A stretch of 64,000 bases of DNA from an uncultured Methanomassiliicoccus sp. (GCA_944319735.1 CALUEU010000002.1:186001-250000), one strand, 5' to 3'. Numbered from the stretch's first letter, positions 52,256 through 63,262 are shown. A program made the numbers and translations. Notes: generated by a model from the letters alone, not told the origin.

Positions 52256-53703
52256 TCTTGTGCCTCCTTAGGCCGTTTCGGGGAGTATATCAGATTCACA
52301 GCTCCTGTTCCGAGTGTCACTGGTTGTCCCACTATAATGTTTTCAGCCACCCCGTCTAGGTAGTCAACTTCACCAGTAAGGGCAGCATGCAGAAGATGGG
52401 TGGCTGTTATTTCAAATGCTGCTCTAGCTAGTACACTAGATTTCCTACCAGATATGCCGTGCCTTCCTATGGCTTTGACGTCTCCGTCGTTTGTCATAAG
52501 GTCTGCGACCAGCATAATATGTCTTATGTCAACGCTCAAACCCTGTTCTTCCAGTGTTTTGGAAGCTTCATTTATGATTGAGTTACGAGCGGCTTCAACT
52601 CCCAGGACATCATAGATTTCCTGAATAGAGTTTGTGGTTGTACGTGTCTTATCGACTTTATCTTCATTTAAGACGTCACGCAGATTTGATCCTGCAGTAT
52701 ATATGACGTATTCATTGCCCTGCTTACGCAGGATAGCTCTCTCAATGCCGTCAAGACCTTGAATGACTGCATCACGGCTTGCCTGGACGATTGCCTGCAG
52801 TTTCTTAAACGAAGGCTCGTCTGAAGATATTACGATTTGACCGTCTTCAACAGCTACTAATCCGCGGAGACGGCGGTCCTTAGACAGCTTTTCCTGGATT
52901 TGTTGAATTGTTATATCTTTTTGTTCCAGCTTTACTGGATCAAGATGTACGACAACTTTCATGTTGGCGATATCTGTTTCGATGTCAGCGATGTCCAGTA
53001 AGGTAGTCTTCTCAATTTTTGAAGCTACTTTACGCACTATATCTACATCTCCCATGTATGCTGGTTCAATGTGTACTTCCATCATTGGAGTGGAAGGAAC
53101 ACGCCTTGCATCTACAATTTCAATGAGACGAGGCAGACCTAATGTAACGTTAATTTCAGCTACACCTGCGTAGTGGAAAGTACGCATAGTCATCTGAGTA
53201 CCAGGTTCACCAATAGATTGTGCGGCTAGAATGCCTGCTGACTCATTTGCATCCATTTGATGATCAAGGTAGCGAGAATATGACTTTTTAAGAACATCGA
53301 GGATTTTTTCCTCAGGAATGGATATTCCTTCAATGCGGGAAGCGATGTTAGTAACTACACGCATTGGAAGATTCATATCATTCTCTTCCAGCATAGTGAG
53401 AAGCTTTTCTTCTAACTCAGTATGTGCTCTTGATTTATCTACAAGATTATAATGAATTTTCTCTGCTGGAGCTTCCTGCTGTTTCTTAGCCGAAGATTTC
53501 TTGGTTTCGCGTTTGGTGGTGGTTTTTCCTACCTTAGCAAAGACGTCTGCGGCTTCTTCACTTGTAAGTCCAGCATTTATCAGCTCTTCGACTGAAGCTG
53601 CTGAAACATCTCCGATAGTTGAATACTTAGAGAGGAGTTTCTCAATTACTAAATCGCTAACGCCTCTCCTACGGAGTGCATTTTGTGTATCTTTACGTGC
53701 CAT
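52252..53703 (-). CDS. rpoA2: RNA polymerase subunit A'' with N-terminal helix-hairpin-helix extension
   Basis: C-terminal part of the archaeal largest subunit, providing bridge/trigger-region elements. [27 protein letters not shown] is the diagnostic segment (about 158-183, trigger loop), and [19 protein letters not shown] is near the end. At 483 residues it exceeds the usual 380 to 400: residues 1 to about 55 look like a helix-hairpin-helix ([37 protein letters not shown]) and residues 56-80 are a basic linker. Start overlaps rpoA1 stop by one base. Confidence 0.95.
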   Translation of the reverse strand: MARKDTQNALRRRGVSDLVIEKLLSKYSTIGDVSAASVEELINAGLTSEEAADVFAKVGKTTTKRETKKSSAKKQQEAPAEKIHYNLVDKSRAHTELEEKLLTMLEENDMNLPMRVVTNIASRIEGISIPEEKILDVLKKSYSRYLDHQMDANESAGILAAQSIGEPGTQMTMRTFHYAGVAEINVTLGLPRLIEIVDARRVPSTPMMEVHIEPAYMGDVDIVRKVASKIEKTTLLDIADIETDIANMKVVVHLDPVKLEQKDITIQQIQEKLSKDRRLRGLVAVEDGQIVISSDEPSFKKLQAIVQASRDAVIQGLDGIERAILRKQGNEYVIYTAGSNLRDVLNEDKVDKTRTTTNSIQEIYDVLGVEAARNSIINEASKTLEEQGLSVDIRHIMLVADLMTNDGDVKAIGRHGISGRKSSVLARAAFEITATHLLHAALTGEVDYLDGVAENIIVGQPVTLGTGAVNLIYSPKRPKEAQE

Positions 53704-56498
53704 CAGTCTTCACCTCCGCCACCGAGATCGTATTCAGGCTCTTCCATTTCAAGATCGTCTTCAACAACAGCTTCCATCAGATCCTGTTCCATTGTGGCAT
53801 AACCTGTCTGTTTCTTCTCTTCAATCCGTAAGATTATCTCAGCTTCATCGCCGAGAACTTCTGTAAGGATATCGTCAATATCCAGAGCTTCACCGCTGGC
53901 AGAACGGGTAGGATCTACTCCGTCTTCACCATATTTCAGCTGAATGACCATATCTGCAGTATTACGGACGGTACCATCCTGTTTCAGTTTAAGGTCTTCC
54001 AGAGCGTTGATCAGACGGCGCTGCATGTAACCTGAACGGGATGTTCTGACTGCAGTATCCACAAGACCTTCTCTACCTCCCATGGAGTGGAAGAAGAATT
54101 CTGTGGGCGTAAGGCCGCTTTTATACGAATTCTGCACGAATCCTTTTGCTTCTGCACCAAGATCTCCTTTCTTGAAATGCGGAAGAGTTCTGTTCCAGTA
54201 ACCTCTGGATAGACGCTCTCCTCTTACAGCCTGTTGTCCAATACAACCTGCCATCTGTGATAGGTTAAGCATGGATGCTCTTGCACCGGAACGGGCCATA
54301 ATAACTGCAGGGTTTTCCATACCTAAGTGGCGTCCTGCAATCTGACCTGCTTCATCTCTAGCACGTCCGAGAAGTTTCATTACTTCCACTTCTAAAGTTT
54401 CATCAAGAGAACGTCCTGGTAGCTGTTCGAGTATGCCTTCACGGTATGCTTCGACTAACTCGGAAACTTTGGTAACTGAATCAGCAAGCATTTCCTCAAT
54501 CTGGCGGGTAGCTTCGATTGGGATGTCTTCATCATCAATACCGGTGGTAAAGCCTCTTGCCATTATGGCTCCAATAGCCAGCTTAGTAATGTTGTTGAGG
54601 AAGTCCTTAGCTTCTGTGGAACCGTAATCATGTGCAATCTTGTTGAGGATTTTTCCCTTGAAGGCCCCGATTGCATTTTCATCAATGGTTCCGCACAGAT
54701 GCTGCCCGTTCCTTATCTTCACATAAGCGTCCATGTCACAGTTCTCTTTCAGACATGTCTGGCAGTGGCGACAGATGGATGATTTAAAGGTAATTCTGAA
54801 ATCCTCTGGAAGGATCAAACTGAACATTTGATAGCCTGTCCAATACTTATTTCCATTTTCGTCAAAGTTTGGCTCAGGTATCTCATCGAACTTCACCTTG
54901 CTGAGGATATTAATTGTATCTTCCTCATCAAAGCGGGGGTTTTTATGAGTCAGTAAAAATGATCCGGTAATGTGGTCGTGGATAGCTCCAATGATTGGTC
55001 CACCAAACCTTGGAGATAGAATGTGTTCCTGAACCCTCATGAGAATAAGTGCTTCTGCACGGGCTTCGTCACTCTGTAAAACATGCAGATTCATTTCATC
55101 TCCGTCAAAGTCGGCATTGTATGGAGGACAGACGCAAAGGTTGAACCTGAATGTTTTCCAGGGCATTACCCGCACAGTGTGTGCCATCATAGACATTCTA
55201 TGTAGAGAAGGCTGCCTGTTGAAAAGCACAACATCTTTGTCCATCAGGTGTCTCTCAATAATGTATTCTAATTCCAGTCCCTCGGCGATTGTCTCTGCAT
55301 TACGCTCTGTGACCTTCATTCTTCTTCCGTCTGAACGAATGACATAGTTTACACCTGGAACGTATTTTCCATTTTCAAGTGGTGGATTGTTTCCCCTCTT
55401 GACCATTTCTTTGAGGACTTCTATGTTAGCTCTAGTAACACGGACTGGAACTGTAAGCTCCCTGGCTGCGGAATAAGGAACTCCCACTTCATTGATTGAT
55501 AAAGCAGGATCTGGAGAGATCACAGTACGGGCTGAGAAGTTAACACGCTTACCAGACAGGTTTGATCTGAATCTACCTTCCTTACCTTTCAATCTCTGAA
55601 CAAGTGTCTTCAGAGGCCTTCCAGATCTGTGTCTTGCAGGCGGGATACCAGAAGTCTGGTTGTCATAGTAGGTAGTAACGTGATATTGGAGAAGTTCCCA
55701 TAAATCTTCTACAATAAGCTGTGGAGCTCCTGCATCACGGTTTTCTCTAAGCCTCTGGTTGATTCTTAACACATCGACCAGTTTGTGAGTTAAATCATCT
55801 TCAGATCTGTCTCCAGATTCAAGAGTAATTGAAGGCCTGACAGTCACAGGAGGAACTGCCAAAGCAGTCAGCACCATCCATTCTGGGCGGCATGATGCAG
55901 GATCGATACCAAGCGGAAGAAGGTCGTCATCAGGTATTCTTTCCAGACGTTCCCTCACCTCTTTGGGTGTAAGCTTGTGCCCGTCTTCACGGAATGTAGT
56001 AGGCTTATCAAGAGTTATTTTTCCCTGGATTTCACCACAGTGAGGACAGACTGCATTCTTTGATGCATCCTTAGCCAGATCTTTAGCAAGGATACGGTAG
56101 TCGATTGCATCTCCACCGAGTTCTTCTACCATTTCCATTTGCTTTGTCTTCTCAGCAGCTTCTTCCTGAGTCATCAAGAGGCGACCGCAGGATTTGCAGG
56201 TTGATTGCAAAAGTTTCTTGATTTCTTTTACAAGGCCTACATGGATAACAGGCATTGCCAGGTCTATGTGTCCAAAGTGTCCTGGGCATTCATCTACTTT
56301 GTTTCCGCAGGTCTTACATCTAAGACCTGGTTCGATGACACCCAAGTGAGGATCCATAAGACCCATGTCAATTGGGAAACCATCATCATCATAGGTATCA
56401 GCCGTGATAACTTTGGTAGCTGACATCTTTCTAATCTCTTCTGGAGATAAGATTGAGAATTTGATTGATCCTATTCTTTTAGAGACACCGCGCATCAT
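53703..56498 (-). CDS. rpoA1: RNA polymerase subunit A'
   Basis: N-terminal part of the largest subunit, 931 residues, with the active-site metal loop [13 protein letters not shown], zinc-binding segments [25 protein letters not shown] and CPHCG, and the [13 protein letters not shown] region. Start overlaps the rpoB stop (ATGA). The A'/A'' split is the normal archaeal form. Confidence 0.98.
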   Translation of the reverse strand: MMRGVSKRIGSIKFSILSPEEIRKMSATKVITADTYDDDGFPIDMGLMDPHLGVIEPGLRCKTCGNKVDECPGHFGHIDLAMPVIHVGLVKEIKKLLQSTCKSCGRLLMTQEEAAEKTKQMEMVEELGGDAIDYRILAKDLAKDASKNAVCPHCGEIQGKITLDKPTTFREDGHKLTPKEVRERLERIPDDDLLPLGIDPASCRPEWMVLTALAVPPVTVRPSITLESGDRSEDDLTHKLVDVLRINQRLRENRDAGAPQLIVEDLWELLQYHVTTYYDNQTSGIPPARHRSGRPLKTLVQRLKGKEGRFRSNLSGKRVNFSARTVISPDPALSINEVGVPYSAARELTVPVRVTRANIEVLKEMVKRGNNPPLENGKYVPGVNYVIRSDGRRMKVTERNAETIAEGLELEYIIERHLMDKDVVLFNRQPSLHRMSMMAHTVRVMPWKTFRFNLCVCPPYNADFDGDEMNLHVLQSDEARAEALILMRVQEHILSPRFGGPIIGAIHDHITGSFLLTHKNPRFDEEDTINILSKVKFDEIPEPNFDENGNKYWTGYQMFSLILPEDFRITFKSSICRHCQTCLKENCDMDAYVKIRNGQHLCGTIDENAIGAFKGKILNKIAHDYGSTEAKDFLNNITKLAIGAIMARGFTTGIDDEDIPIEATRQIEEMLADSVTKVSELVEAYREGILEQLPGRSLDETLEVEVMKLLGRARDEAGQIAGRHLGMENPAVIMARSGARASMLNLSQMAGCIGQQAVRGERLSRGYWNRTLPHFKKGDLGAEAKGFVQNSYKSGLTPTEFFFHSMGGREGLVDTAVRTSRSGYMQRRLINALEDLKLKQDGTVRNTADMVIQLKYGEDGVDPTRSASGEALDIDDILTEVLGDEAEIILRIEEKKQTGYATMEQDLMEAVVEDDLEMEEPEYDLGGGGED

Positions 56499-59400
56499 CT
56501 TAAATCCTCCAGTTGAAGTCTCATGACGACACCAAGTGACAGCAGCTCATCCAACAGGAGTTTGAATGCATAGCTTGTCTGAACCAGATGAACATTGGTG
56601 TTATTGTTGCACACAGGACAGCGCACTACTCCCCTACGATCCATCATAGAAATGTGTCCGCAACTGGGGTTTCCGCAGATATACAATGAAGTACCGTCTG
56701 ATTCGTCCAGAAGACGATCTTTGATAACCATTGCGGCACCATGTCCGATAAGACAGTCTCTTTCCATTTCACCGAATCTTAAACCACCCTGACGTGATCT
56801 TCCTTCAGTAGGCTGCCTTGTAAGGATCTGCACAGGTCCACGTGAACGGACATGCATCTTTCCAGATACCATGTGGTGCAGTTTCTGATAATAGATCACA
56901 CCTGTGAACATATTAGCTTCAAACATTTTCCCGGTGACACCATCATACATTACTTCTTTGCCAGTGTGCTTGAATCCATTACGCACCAGTTCTTCTCTGA
57001 TAGCTTGTTCCTTTTCTCCAGAGAAAGCTGTTGCGTCAATAGGTCTTGCTTCCATCGAACCGACCTTGCCTCCGATCATTTCCAGAACGTGAGCAATGGT
57101 CATACGAGATGGAATAGCGTGTGGGTTAATGACGAGATCAGGTGTTACACCGTCGCAAGTGAAAGGCATGTCTTCCTGAGGAACAAGAAGTCCTACGACT
57201 CCTTTCTGTCCATGTCTGGAAGCAAATTTATCTCCCAATTCAGGAATCCTTTCGTCTCTCACTTTCACTTTTACAAGCCTAGAACCATTTTCAGATTCTG
57301 TAAGCATTACTGAGTCAACCCAGCCTTTTTCGCCTGAACGAATAGTTACTGAGGTTTCTCTTCTTTTCTGAGGTGTTAGAAAGTCTGTCTCTTCCTCAAG
57401 GAAACGAGGAGGTGAGGTCTTTCCAACCAGGACATCTCCGCCACTGACTTCTGTTTCTGGACAGATTAAACCGTCCTCACCGAGAGTTGCGTATGCCAAA
57501 TCTGCACGGGCACCTCGTACATCGGGAGAAGGTATCTCAAAGTGGTCTTCTTGTCCTCCGGGATATCTGCGTTCTTCAGCACGATATGTCCTCATGAATG
57601 TTGAACGTCCTAGACCTCTATCTACAGATGCTTTGTTGAGAATTAAGGCATCTTGAATATTGTAACCATTGTAAGATAAGATTGCTACAACAAAGTTTTG
57701 TCCAGCTGGACGGTCGTTGAATGCGATGAAATCCATAGGTTTTGTCTGTACCATAGGTTTCTGCGGATAATGTAAAAGATGCCCACGAGTGTCTGGACGC
57801 TTACGGTAGTTGGTGCAGCTCAGCCCTAATGACTGTTTTGCCATACCAGATCCCATAGTAACTCTTGGAGAAGAGTCATGTTCCGGATATGGAACAACAC
57901 TTGCAGCCACACCGAGAATGATCATCGGATCAATTTCCATGTGTGTATGTTCAGTGCTAAGCATCATAGGAACAGAGTTGTCTCCATGACAGTATTTACA
58001 CTTGAGAATAGCGTGAGAATCATCTGTACCAGGGTTCATCCAGTCCAGATCAGTAGGTGAAAGAGCCCTGCCGCATTCGCTACAGCGCTCTGGAGGATTG
58101 TATGGAATAACTGCAATGTAGGTATCTTCTTCCTCTTCTGCATCAATCCATTCTATTACTCCTTCCCTGATGAGGTCTGTCCATTTTAGATGTCCATCTC
58201 TTATTTCTTCAATGTGTCTGCGGGTAAGAGACAGTTTACCGTTGTTCACTACAAGTAATGGACGTCTCAGACGGCCTTCATCACAGTTTATGATTACTTC
58301 ACCCATTTCTTCATCGAAACGGATGTTTATATCACTGGACAAGAGTCCCTGACGCCTTCCAGCCCTGACATCTGCAACCAGGCTCTTGGGGTTTTCTGTG
58401 TTTCCGATCAGATCACCGTTGACGTATACTTTTGCACCTGTACGGAGCTCTCCACTTCTGACTTCAGTAACGCCGCGATCACGCAAAAGCCACTGTACGT
58501 CTTCTTCCCTGAATCCTTCTGATACATCAATGATTAACGATGCGTTCTTCACCAGACCGCAATTCTGACCTTCAGGAGTTTCATTGGGACACAGTCTACC
58601 CCATTGAGTTGGGTGAAGATCACGAGCTTCGAAGTGAGGCTGTGAACGTGTAAGTGAAGATGTGACTCTTCTCAGATGAGACAATGTGCTCATGTTAGAG
58701 GTACGGTCTAAAAGCTGAGATACACCGGCTCTTCCTCCCACCCAGTTTCCTGTAGCTAAGGCGTGTAAGAGACGATGAGTCATAAGATCAGGACGGATTG
58801 ACGACCCGATGCGCAGATTCTCTTTCTTACGTGAGAAATTGCGCTCCATCTGGTACTTGAGATCCTTCATTAAGTTTGTAAATGCAACTCTGAACAGATC
58901 TTCCATCAGATCTCCCGAAAGTTTGAGACGTTTGTTGGCATAGTGGTCTTTGTCGTCTTCCTTCCTCATGCCTATGCTAAGTTCAAGAACTGAACGGGCA
59001 ATTCTGCCAAGGAAGTGGGCTTTCTTAAGTCTGTCTTCCTTAGTATCTCCAAGATGAGGAAGAAGTGAACGATCAATGATTGATTCCACTTTCTTCTCTC
59101 TGTACTCTTTTGCTTGTCCAGTAGCAAATTTACGCTCAAGGTATGTGATGGCGTCTTCAGTTGTATAGATACCGTTTGGAGGGTAAAGCTTCTTGTCATG
59201 GCATTCTTCAATGTTAGCGTAAACAATGTTTGCCATTTCAGGAACAGAGACTATTGCATCATAGATGTCTTTATCATTCTCCATTCCAAGAGCTTTCATC
59301 AAAGCTACTAAAGGTATCTGACCTGTAGCTGCCGGAACTGTCACTGTTAGGATTCCGTCTTTTTTCTTTTCAACAAGAGTAAGAGCACGGTATCCTTCTC

Positions 59401-60094
59401 TCTGAGAGAACACTTTGGCAACTTCCAGCTGAGTTCCATATCTTTCATTGTACTCTACCATCACCCTGTTTGGTGCAAGATCTTCCAATGAAATCAGAAC
59501 TCTTTCTGTTCCGCCGATGAGGAAATATCCGCCTGGATCTGATGGGTCTTCACCAGCCTCCATTAGCTTTAATTTATATTCTTCATCTGTGAGCTCTTTG
59601 TCAACTTCAATATTTTCTTTATAAAGATTGCAGCGCTTCGAACGAAGCATTACTGGTAGATCACCGATGTGAACGGTTTCAGGTTCTTTTTCAATACCGT
59701 CCTCAATAATTGTAAAATCAAGATAAATCGGAGCAAGGTAGTTGAGGTTTCTGAGTCTGGCTTCCATAGGTGTCAGAGGATGTGTAGCACCGTTTGCTTC
59801 TCTCACGATTGGTAACTGCACATGCATGGTAGGTCTTGCCTGAGAGTCGATAAGTCCAGTTTTTTCATCTCTCTTACGTCCTACCCTTATCTCAATAATA
59901 CGTCCTTCAGTTCTTTCAGGGTCGAGACGTATTAGCCCGCGTTCCATATCATCTGCAGATACTCTGAGATTGTCAACAATCTTCTGCATTCTGCTATTTG
60001 GGTTATCAAGAGTGGAGAGAAAATCATTAAAACTCGATATATGGTGGTTAACAATGCTTCTGTCTTTAAAATAAAGTTCTACTAAGTCACGCAA
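56495..60094 (-). CDS. rpoB: RNA polymerase subunit B (unsplit)
   Basis: Second-largest subunit, 1199 residues, as a single chain. Methanogens of classes I and II often have it split into B' and B''; the unsplit form is typical of Thermoplasmatota and the TACK archaea. Visible: fork/lobe segments, [35 protein letters not shown], and zinc sites CSECG..CKYC (about 670-700) and [15 protein letters not shown] near the C-terminus. It follows rpoH by 6 bases. Confidence 0.98.
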   Translation of the reverse strand: MRDLVELYFKDRSIVNHHISSFNDFLSTLDNPNSRMQKIVDNLRVSADDMERGLIRLDPERTEGRIIEIRVGRKRDEKTGLIDSQARPTMHVQLPIVREANGATHPLTPMEARLRNLNYLAPIYLDFTIIEDGIEKEPETVHIGDLPVMLRSKRCNLYKENIEVDKELTDEEYKLKLMEAGEDPSDPGGYFLIGGTERVLISLEDLAPNRVMVEYNERYGTQLEVAKVFSQREGYRALTLVEKKKDGILTVTVPAATGQIPLVALMKALGMENDKDIYDAIVSVPEMANIVYANIEECHDKKLYPPNGIYTTEDAITYLERKFATGQAKEYREKKVESIIDRSLLPHLGDTKEDRLKKAHFLGRIARSVLELSIGMRKEDDKDHYANKRLKLSGDLMEDLFRVAFTNLMKDLKYQMERNFSRKKENLRIGSSIRPDLMTHRLLHALATGNWVGGRAGVSQLLDRTSNMSTLSHLRRVTSSLTRSQPHFEARDLHPTQWGRLCPNETPEGQNCGLVKNASLIIDVSEGFREEDVQWLLRDRGVTEVRSGELRTGAKVYVNGDLIGNTENPKSLVADVRAGRRQGLLSSDINIRFDEEMGEVIINCDEGRLRRPLLVVNNGKLSLTRRHIEEIRDGHLKWTDLIREGVIEWIDAEEEEDTYIAVIPYNPPERCSECGRALSPTDLDWMNPGTDDSHAILKCKYCHGDNSVPMMLSTEHTHMEIDPMIILGVAASVVPYPEHDSSPRVTMGSGMAKQSLGLSCTNYRKRPDTRGHLLHYPQKPMVQTKPMDFIAFNDRPAGQNFVVAILSYNGYNIQDALILNKASVDRGLGRSTFMRTYRAEERRYPGGQEDHFEIPSPDVRGARADLAYATLGEDGLICPETEVSGGDVLVGKTSPPRFLEEETDFLTPQKRRETSVTIRSGEKGWVDSVMLTESENGSRLVKVKVRDERIPELGDKFASRHGQKGVVGLLVPQEDMPFTCDGVTPDLVINPHAIPSRMTIAHVLEMIGGKVGSMEARPIDATAFSGEKEQAIREELVRNGFKHTGKEVMYDGVTGKMFEANMFTGVIYYQKLHHMVSGKMHVRSRGPVQILTRQPTEGRSRQGGLRFGEMERDCLIGHGAAMVIKDRLLDESDGTSLYICGNPSCGHISMMDRRGVVRCPVCNNNTNVHLVQTSYAFKLLLDELLSLGVVMRLQLEDLR

Positions 60095-60100
60095 TTCTCT

Positions 60101-60370
60101 TCACCCCTTTACTTCCTTAATTACCAGGCGATAAGTGACGAAAGCTTCTGCAGTTGCACTCTTCCGAATGATCTTAATAATACTTCCTTCTGGGATTGGA
60201 CCGTATATATTTTCCAGAAGCTTCACACATGCATCTCCTCGTCGAATTTTAGGAAGCTGGTCTTTTGTAATATTCAACTCTGCCAGTACTTTTTCAGCAT
60301 CCTCTGGAGACAATAGATAATGCTCCGGTACGAGATTATGCTCTAAAACGTTAAAATTGGATTCGACCAC
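60101..60370 (-). CDS. rpoH: RNA polymerase subunit H
   Basis: An 89-residue archaeal subunit homologous to eukaryotic RPB5 C-terminal domain: NLVPEHYLLSPEDAEKVLAE, DQLPKIRRGDAC, and RKSATAEAFVTYRLVIKE. GTG start at 60370 with GGTGA five bases ahead. First protein gene of the polymerase operon. Confidence 0.95.
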   Translation of the reverse strand: MVESNFNVLEHNLVPEHYLLSPEDAEKVLAELNITKDQLPKIRRGDACVKLLENIYGPIPEGSIIKIIRKSATAEAFVTYRLVIKEVKG

Positions 60371-60493
60371 CTAATTCACCTGCTAGACGTTAAAATCGGA
60401 CATGGGGTTCCGCCATAAATTACAGTTAGAAAATATCCCTTCGAATGCGGACCGAACGTTACCCCTTCCATCGTTCTTCTACCTCGCTAAGAG

Positions 60494-60632
60494 CGGGCTC
60501 GCGGGGATTTTCGGAGTATACGGGAAGGCCGCATACTTTTCGAACCCCGGACCACCTGATTAAAAGTCAGATGCTCTTTCTAGGGTACTGGGGATTTTAT
60601 TCCACAGTCCTACCTAGCTGAGCTACGAGCCC
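60494..60632 (-). tRNA. tRNA-Lys(UUU) with two introns
   Basis: Exons 60632-60611, 60576-60539 and 60507-60494 join to a 74-base tRNA: acceptor GGGCTCG/CGAGCCC (7 bp), D stem GCTC/GAGC, anticodon loop CTTTTAA (anticodon TTT), T stem CGGGG/CCCCG with loop TTCGAAT, discriminator G. CCA is not encoded. Intron 1 (about 34 nt, 60577-60610) lies in the D loop and folds into a hairpin (ACTGTGGA / TCCCCAGT); intron 2 (about 31 nt, 60508-60538) lies in the T loop and folds into a 9-bp hairpin (AGTATGCGG / CCGTATACT). Boundaries are uncertain by a few bases because of short repeats. No intron is at 37/38. Confidence 0.88.
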
Positions 60633-60677
60633 ATGCAAGCTTATTCAGCATGCAGAGGGTTAGGTAAAGACTAACCC

Positions 60678-60686
60678 TATATAATA
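60678..60686 (-). promoter_or_regulatory. TATA-like box upstream of tRNA-Lys
   Basis: Minus-strand TATTATATAGGG, about 46 to 54 bases before the tRNA 5' end, is a plausible promoter for tRNA-Lys and maybe the polymerase operon. The remainder of the 60633-60916 gap is AT-rich, with a CTTAAATATC box near 60870-60880 for the plus-strand zinc ribbon gene; I see nothing else in it. Confidence 0.45.
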
Positions 60687-60916
60687 CTTTTTATCAAAAT
60701 TTCAATTGGCATTGTATTAGAAAATATACGAAAAGATTTTGACCTATTCTTAGCAAGGTAGACGAGTATCGTCTTTTTACATTTTAAGCTTTCTAACTCT
60801 GTATTATCTTTGAAAATGTGCATAAGTTTTAGAGCCACTTCCAAATTTTTCCTAAAGAGTAAAGGCTAATCTTAAATATCTAAATTAGACTGTATTGCCA
60901 ATTCCGGTGATTTAAC

Positions 60917-61087
60917 ATGGAAAACGAAAAGATTTGCAGTTCATGTGGACTCAGACTCGGAAAGAACGATGGAATGACGTTCTTCCAGTGTCCAGAATGT
61001 GGCGAAGCCGAAATTGGACGCTGCCCACAGTGCAGAGACCAGAGTGTTACATACACTTGCCCCAAATGCGGGTTCACAGGACCTTAA
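60917..61087 (+). CDS. Small zinc-ribbon protein (HVO_2753-like)
   Basis: A 56-residue protein with four CxxC pairs: CSSC (7-10), CPEC (25-28), CPQC (36-39) and CPKC (48-51), making two zinc ribbons. This is the conserved archaeal small zinc-finger protein encoded just before aEF-1beta; it has been described in haloarchaea (HVO_2753) as needed for swarming and biofilm formation, and its RNA-binding role is suggested. It is 10 bases ahead of aEF-1beta, as in other archaea. Confidence 0.9.
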   Translation: MENEKICSSCGLRLGKNDGMTFFQCPECGEAEIGRCPQCRDQSVTYTCPKCGFTGP

Positions 61088-61097
61088 GGTGGATTTC

Positions 61098-61364
61098 ATG
61101 GGAAAAGTAGCAGCAGTTCACAAGCTTATTCCAGAGAGCCCAGAAGTATCAACTGAACAGATTATAGCAGATATTCCAAAATATGTTCCTGAAGGAGTTA
61201 CTATCAGCAGCATGGTTGTAAAACCATTCGCTTTTGGTCTCAATATCATTGAAGTTACATCGATGATGGATGATGCTGAAGGTCTTATTGAAAAACTTGA
61301 AGACGCTCTGAGAACAGTACCAAACGTGCAGGGCGTGGAAGCAGACACAATTACTCTTATCTGA
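61098..61364 (+). CDS. ef1b: Elongation factor 1-beta
   Basis: An 88-residue guanine nucleotide exchange factor for aEF-1alpha. KVAAVHKLIPESPEVSTEQI, KPFAFGLNIIEVTSMMDD and the short C-terminal VEADTITLI are characteristic. ATG at 61098 has AAGGTGG eight bases ahead and overlaps nothing; the family begins here. Followed by a hairpin. Confidence 0.94.
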   Translation: MGKVAAVHKLIPESPEVSTEQIIADIPKYVPEGVTISSMVVKPFAFGLNIIEVTSMMDDAEGLIEKLEDALRTVPNVQGVEADTITLI

Positions 61365-61377
61365 ATAAGAATACTTA

Positions 61378-61398
61378 CTCTGCAGAATTTCTGCAGAG
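61378..61398 (+). terminator. Hairpin after aEF-1beta
   Basis: A perfect 8-bp stem, CTCTGCAG / CTGCAGAG, with loop AATTT, 13 bases after the aEF-1beta stop, followed by AT-rich sequence with a T5 tract. It also lies 12 bases beyond the 3' end of the facing gene and may serve both. Confidence 0.55.
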
Positions 61399-61410
61399 GT
61401 TAAATAATTT

Positions 61411-61854
61411 TTAAGGTTCTAAAACTTCAAATCCAGTAGACTCATCTTTTACTTTTCTAGCGCTGCAGTCTGTAAGCTCAATTATAATCACTTCCAGAAT
61501 CTGCCACACTATCGAACCTACCCGGATGCAGCCTGTAAGTCCTTCTCCTTCTCTGCCACATGAAACATGCATATGAAGTCGTGGAAGCCCATCTTCACCC
61601 TCAAATATTGTTCCAATGCCTGCCGTCTCATGAGGTGCAGAAAGTAGATGGTATAAGGGAATTACAGGTCTTGAATTTCCATCTTCAGGCCCTACAGTCA
61701 TTTTACTGTTTTCATTTAGGGCTCCCACTGCTAGAACTGCAGCAGATTTTATACTATGTTCAGTAGCAAATTTTTCTAGACACTTGTGAACTATTTCACC
61801 GTCTTCTAGTTTTACAACAAAAACTCTGCCGATACCAGCTTCTGAATACTTCAG
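61411..61854 (-). CDS. PPC-domain (DUF296) protein with apparent CTG start
   Basis: A 147-residue PPC/DUF296 protein, a trimeric domain found in bacteria, archaea and plant AT-hook proteins; the archaeal function is unknown. Conserved elements are VFVVKLEDGEIVHKCLEKFA (about 11-30), AAVLAVGAL, GIGTIFEGEDGLPRLHMHVS (metal-binding histidines) and GSIVWQILEVIIIEL. The first ATG/GTG/TTG in frame is at 61728 and would remove the first 42 residues, including two core strands. A GGAGG site lies seven bases before CTG at 61854 (four bases before ATT at 61857), so a non-standard start is likely. Confidence 0.75.
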   Translation of the reverse strand: MKYSEAGIGRVFVVKLEDGEIVHKCLEKFATEHSIKSAAVLAVGALNENSKMTVGPEDGNSRPVIPLYHLLSAPHETAGIGTIFEGEDGLPRLHMHVSCGREGEGLTGCIRVGSIVWQILEVIIIELTDCSARKVKDESTGFEVLEP

Positions 61855-61869
61855 AATATTTCCTCCTGA

Positions 61870-61900
61870 AAAATTATGATTATGCGGGGTTGGCCCGCAT
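61870..61900 (-). terminator. Hairpin after malic enzyme
   Basis: A perfect 7-bp stem ATGCGGG / CCCGCAT with a five-base loop at 61882-61900, then AATCATAATTTTT on the minus strand. It is between the malic enzyme stop and the PPC gene on the same strand, so it separates them. Confidence 0.55.
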
Positions 61901-61918
61901 TAAAAGAATTAGATATGT

Positions 61919-63262
61919 TTACTCTGGGAAAGGCTTGATGTATTCTTTGTCCATCAGCAGCTTTGTCTCGTTTCTGGCTCTGGAAATGAGTTCTTCTGCA
62001 CGCTGGGTGAGTTCAGATTTGCTGATTTTAACTCTTGCAATTCCAGTCTCAATTGCTTTCATACCAACAGCAACTGCTTCTCTGGGGAATACTTCCCAAT
62101 CATCCATTGACGGAACAATGTAGGATTCGCTGAGGCCTTTGTCTTCAGCTGTCTTAGCGATCTCAAGAGCAGCAGCAATGCACATCTCGTCTGTGATTGT
62201 CTTAGCCCTGACATCAAGAGCTCCTCTGAAGATACCAGGGAATCCAAGAGAGTTGTTAACTTGGTTAGGGAAGTCAGAACGTCCAGTTGCAATTACCCTT
62301 GCTCCTCCTTCTTCAGCTTCCCAAGGCCATATTTCTGGAATTGGATTTGCTGTAGCAAATACAATTGCATCGTCTGCCATTCCTTGAACCCATTCTTTCT
62401 TGATAACACCTGGTCCAGGTCTAGAAGCAGCTACTACAATATCTGCTCCCTTCATTGCAGCCTCAATATCTCCGACTACATTTTCAGCATTGGAGTTCTC
62501 ACACATGAACCATTTCTCAGCATGAGAGTTCTTGATATCTTCTCTGCCCTTGTGAAGAGTTCCTTTGCTGTCTACCATGACTATGTTTTTGATGTTGAAA
62601 CCAGCTTCAACCATAATACGGGCAATTGCAATATTGGCAGCTCCAGCACCTATCATGGCAACTTTTGATTCAGAGATCTTCTTTCCAACTACTTTATGAG
62701 CGTTAATTGCACCTGCTGTAACTATAGTAGCAGTTCCCTGCTGATCATCATGCCATACAGGAATATCCATTTCATTTCTTAGTCTGTCAAGGATCTCAAA
62801 GCACTTGGGGTTCTCAATATCCTCCAAGTTAATTCCACCGAACGAAGGTCCCAGGGCTTTTACGATGCTGATTATTTCTTCAGTATCTGTTGTATCCAAA
62901 CAGATAGGAACTGCATCTACTCCTCCTAGATATTTGAATAATAATGCCTTACCTTCCATAACTGGAAGAGCTGCTTTAGGTCCGATGTTTCCTAATCCTA
63001 AAACCCTTGTACCATCAGACACTACGGCAATCATATTGCCTTTAGAAGTATGCTCATACACTTTATCTGGATTTGCATGGATGTCTTTACAAGGTTCTGC
63101 AACACCAGGTGTGTACCAAACTGCAAAGTCGTTAAAACTGTGAACAGGGCACTTTGCAGTTACCTCGATCTTACCTTCATAATACGGATGATATTTCATG
63201 GCAAGTTTTGCCGGTTCATATGCTTTCTTCAGCATTTCTTCTTGATCCTTTTTATCGACCAT
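61919..63262 (-). CDS. NAD(P)-dependent malic enzyme
   Basis: Oxidative decarboxylation of malate to pyruvate and CO2. 447 residues; N-terminal catalytic region KCPVHSFNDFAVWYTPGVAEPC, metal-binding DDQQGTATI (aspartates and glutamates for the divalent ion), Rossmann AMIGAGAANIAIARI and FATANPIPEIWP. No phosphotransacetylase tail. ATG at 63262 has GGAG 11 bases ahead; codons upstream give an unconserved 25-residue extension. With fumarase it could link fumarate and pyruvate. Confidence 0.93.
   Translation of the reverse strand: MVDKKDQEEMLKKAYEPAKLAMKYHPYYEGKIEVTAKCPVHSFNDFAVWYTPGVAEPCKDIHANPDKVYEHTSKGNMIAVVSDGTRVLGLGNIGPKAALPVMEGKALLFKYLGGVDAVPICLDTTDTEEIISIVKALGPSFGGINLEDIENPKCFEILDRLRNEMDIPVWHDDQQGTATIVTAGAINAHKVVGKKISESKVAMIGAGAANIAIARIMVEAGFNIKNIVMVDSKGTLHKGREDIKNSHAEKWFMCENSNAENVVGDIEAAMKGADIVVAASRPGPGVIKKEWVQGMADDAIVFATANPIPEIWPWEAEEGGARVIATGRSDFPNQVNNSLGFPGIFRGALDVRAKTITDEMCIAAALEIAKTAEDKGLSESYIVPSMDDWEVFPREAVAVGMKAIETGIARVKISKSELTQRAEELISRARNETKLLMDKEYIKPFPE

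Noticed and set aside
60494-60632. tRNA-Lys as a broken pseudogene
   Set aside because: All stems pair after removal of the two segments and each segment folds alone, which decay would not produce.
60999-61097. An upstream extension of aEF-1beta
   Set aside because: It overlaps the conserved zinc-ribbon gene in another frame, and the family begins at ATG 61098.
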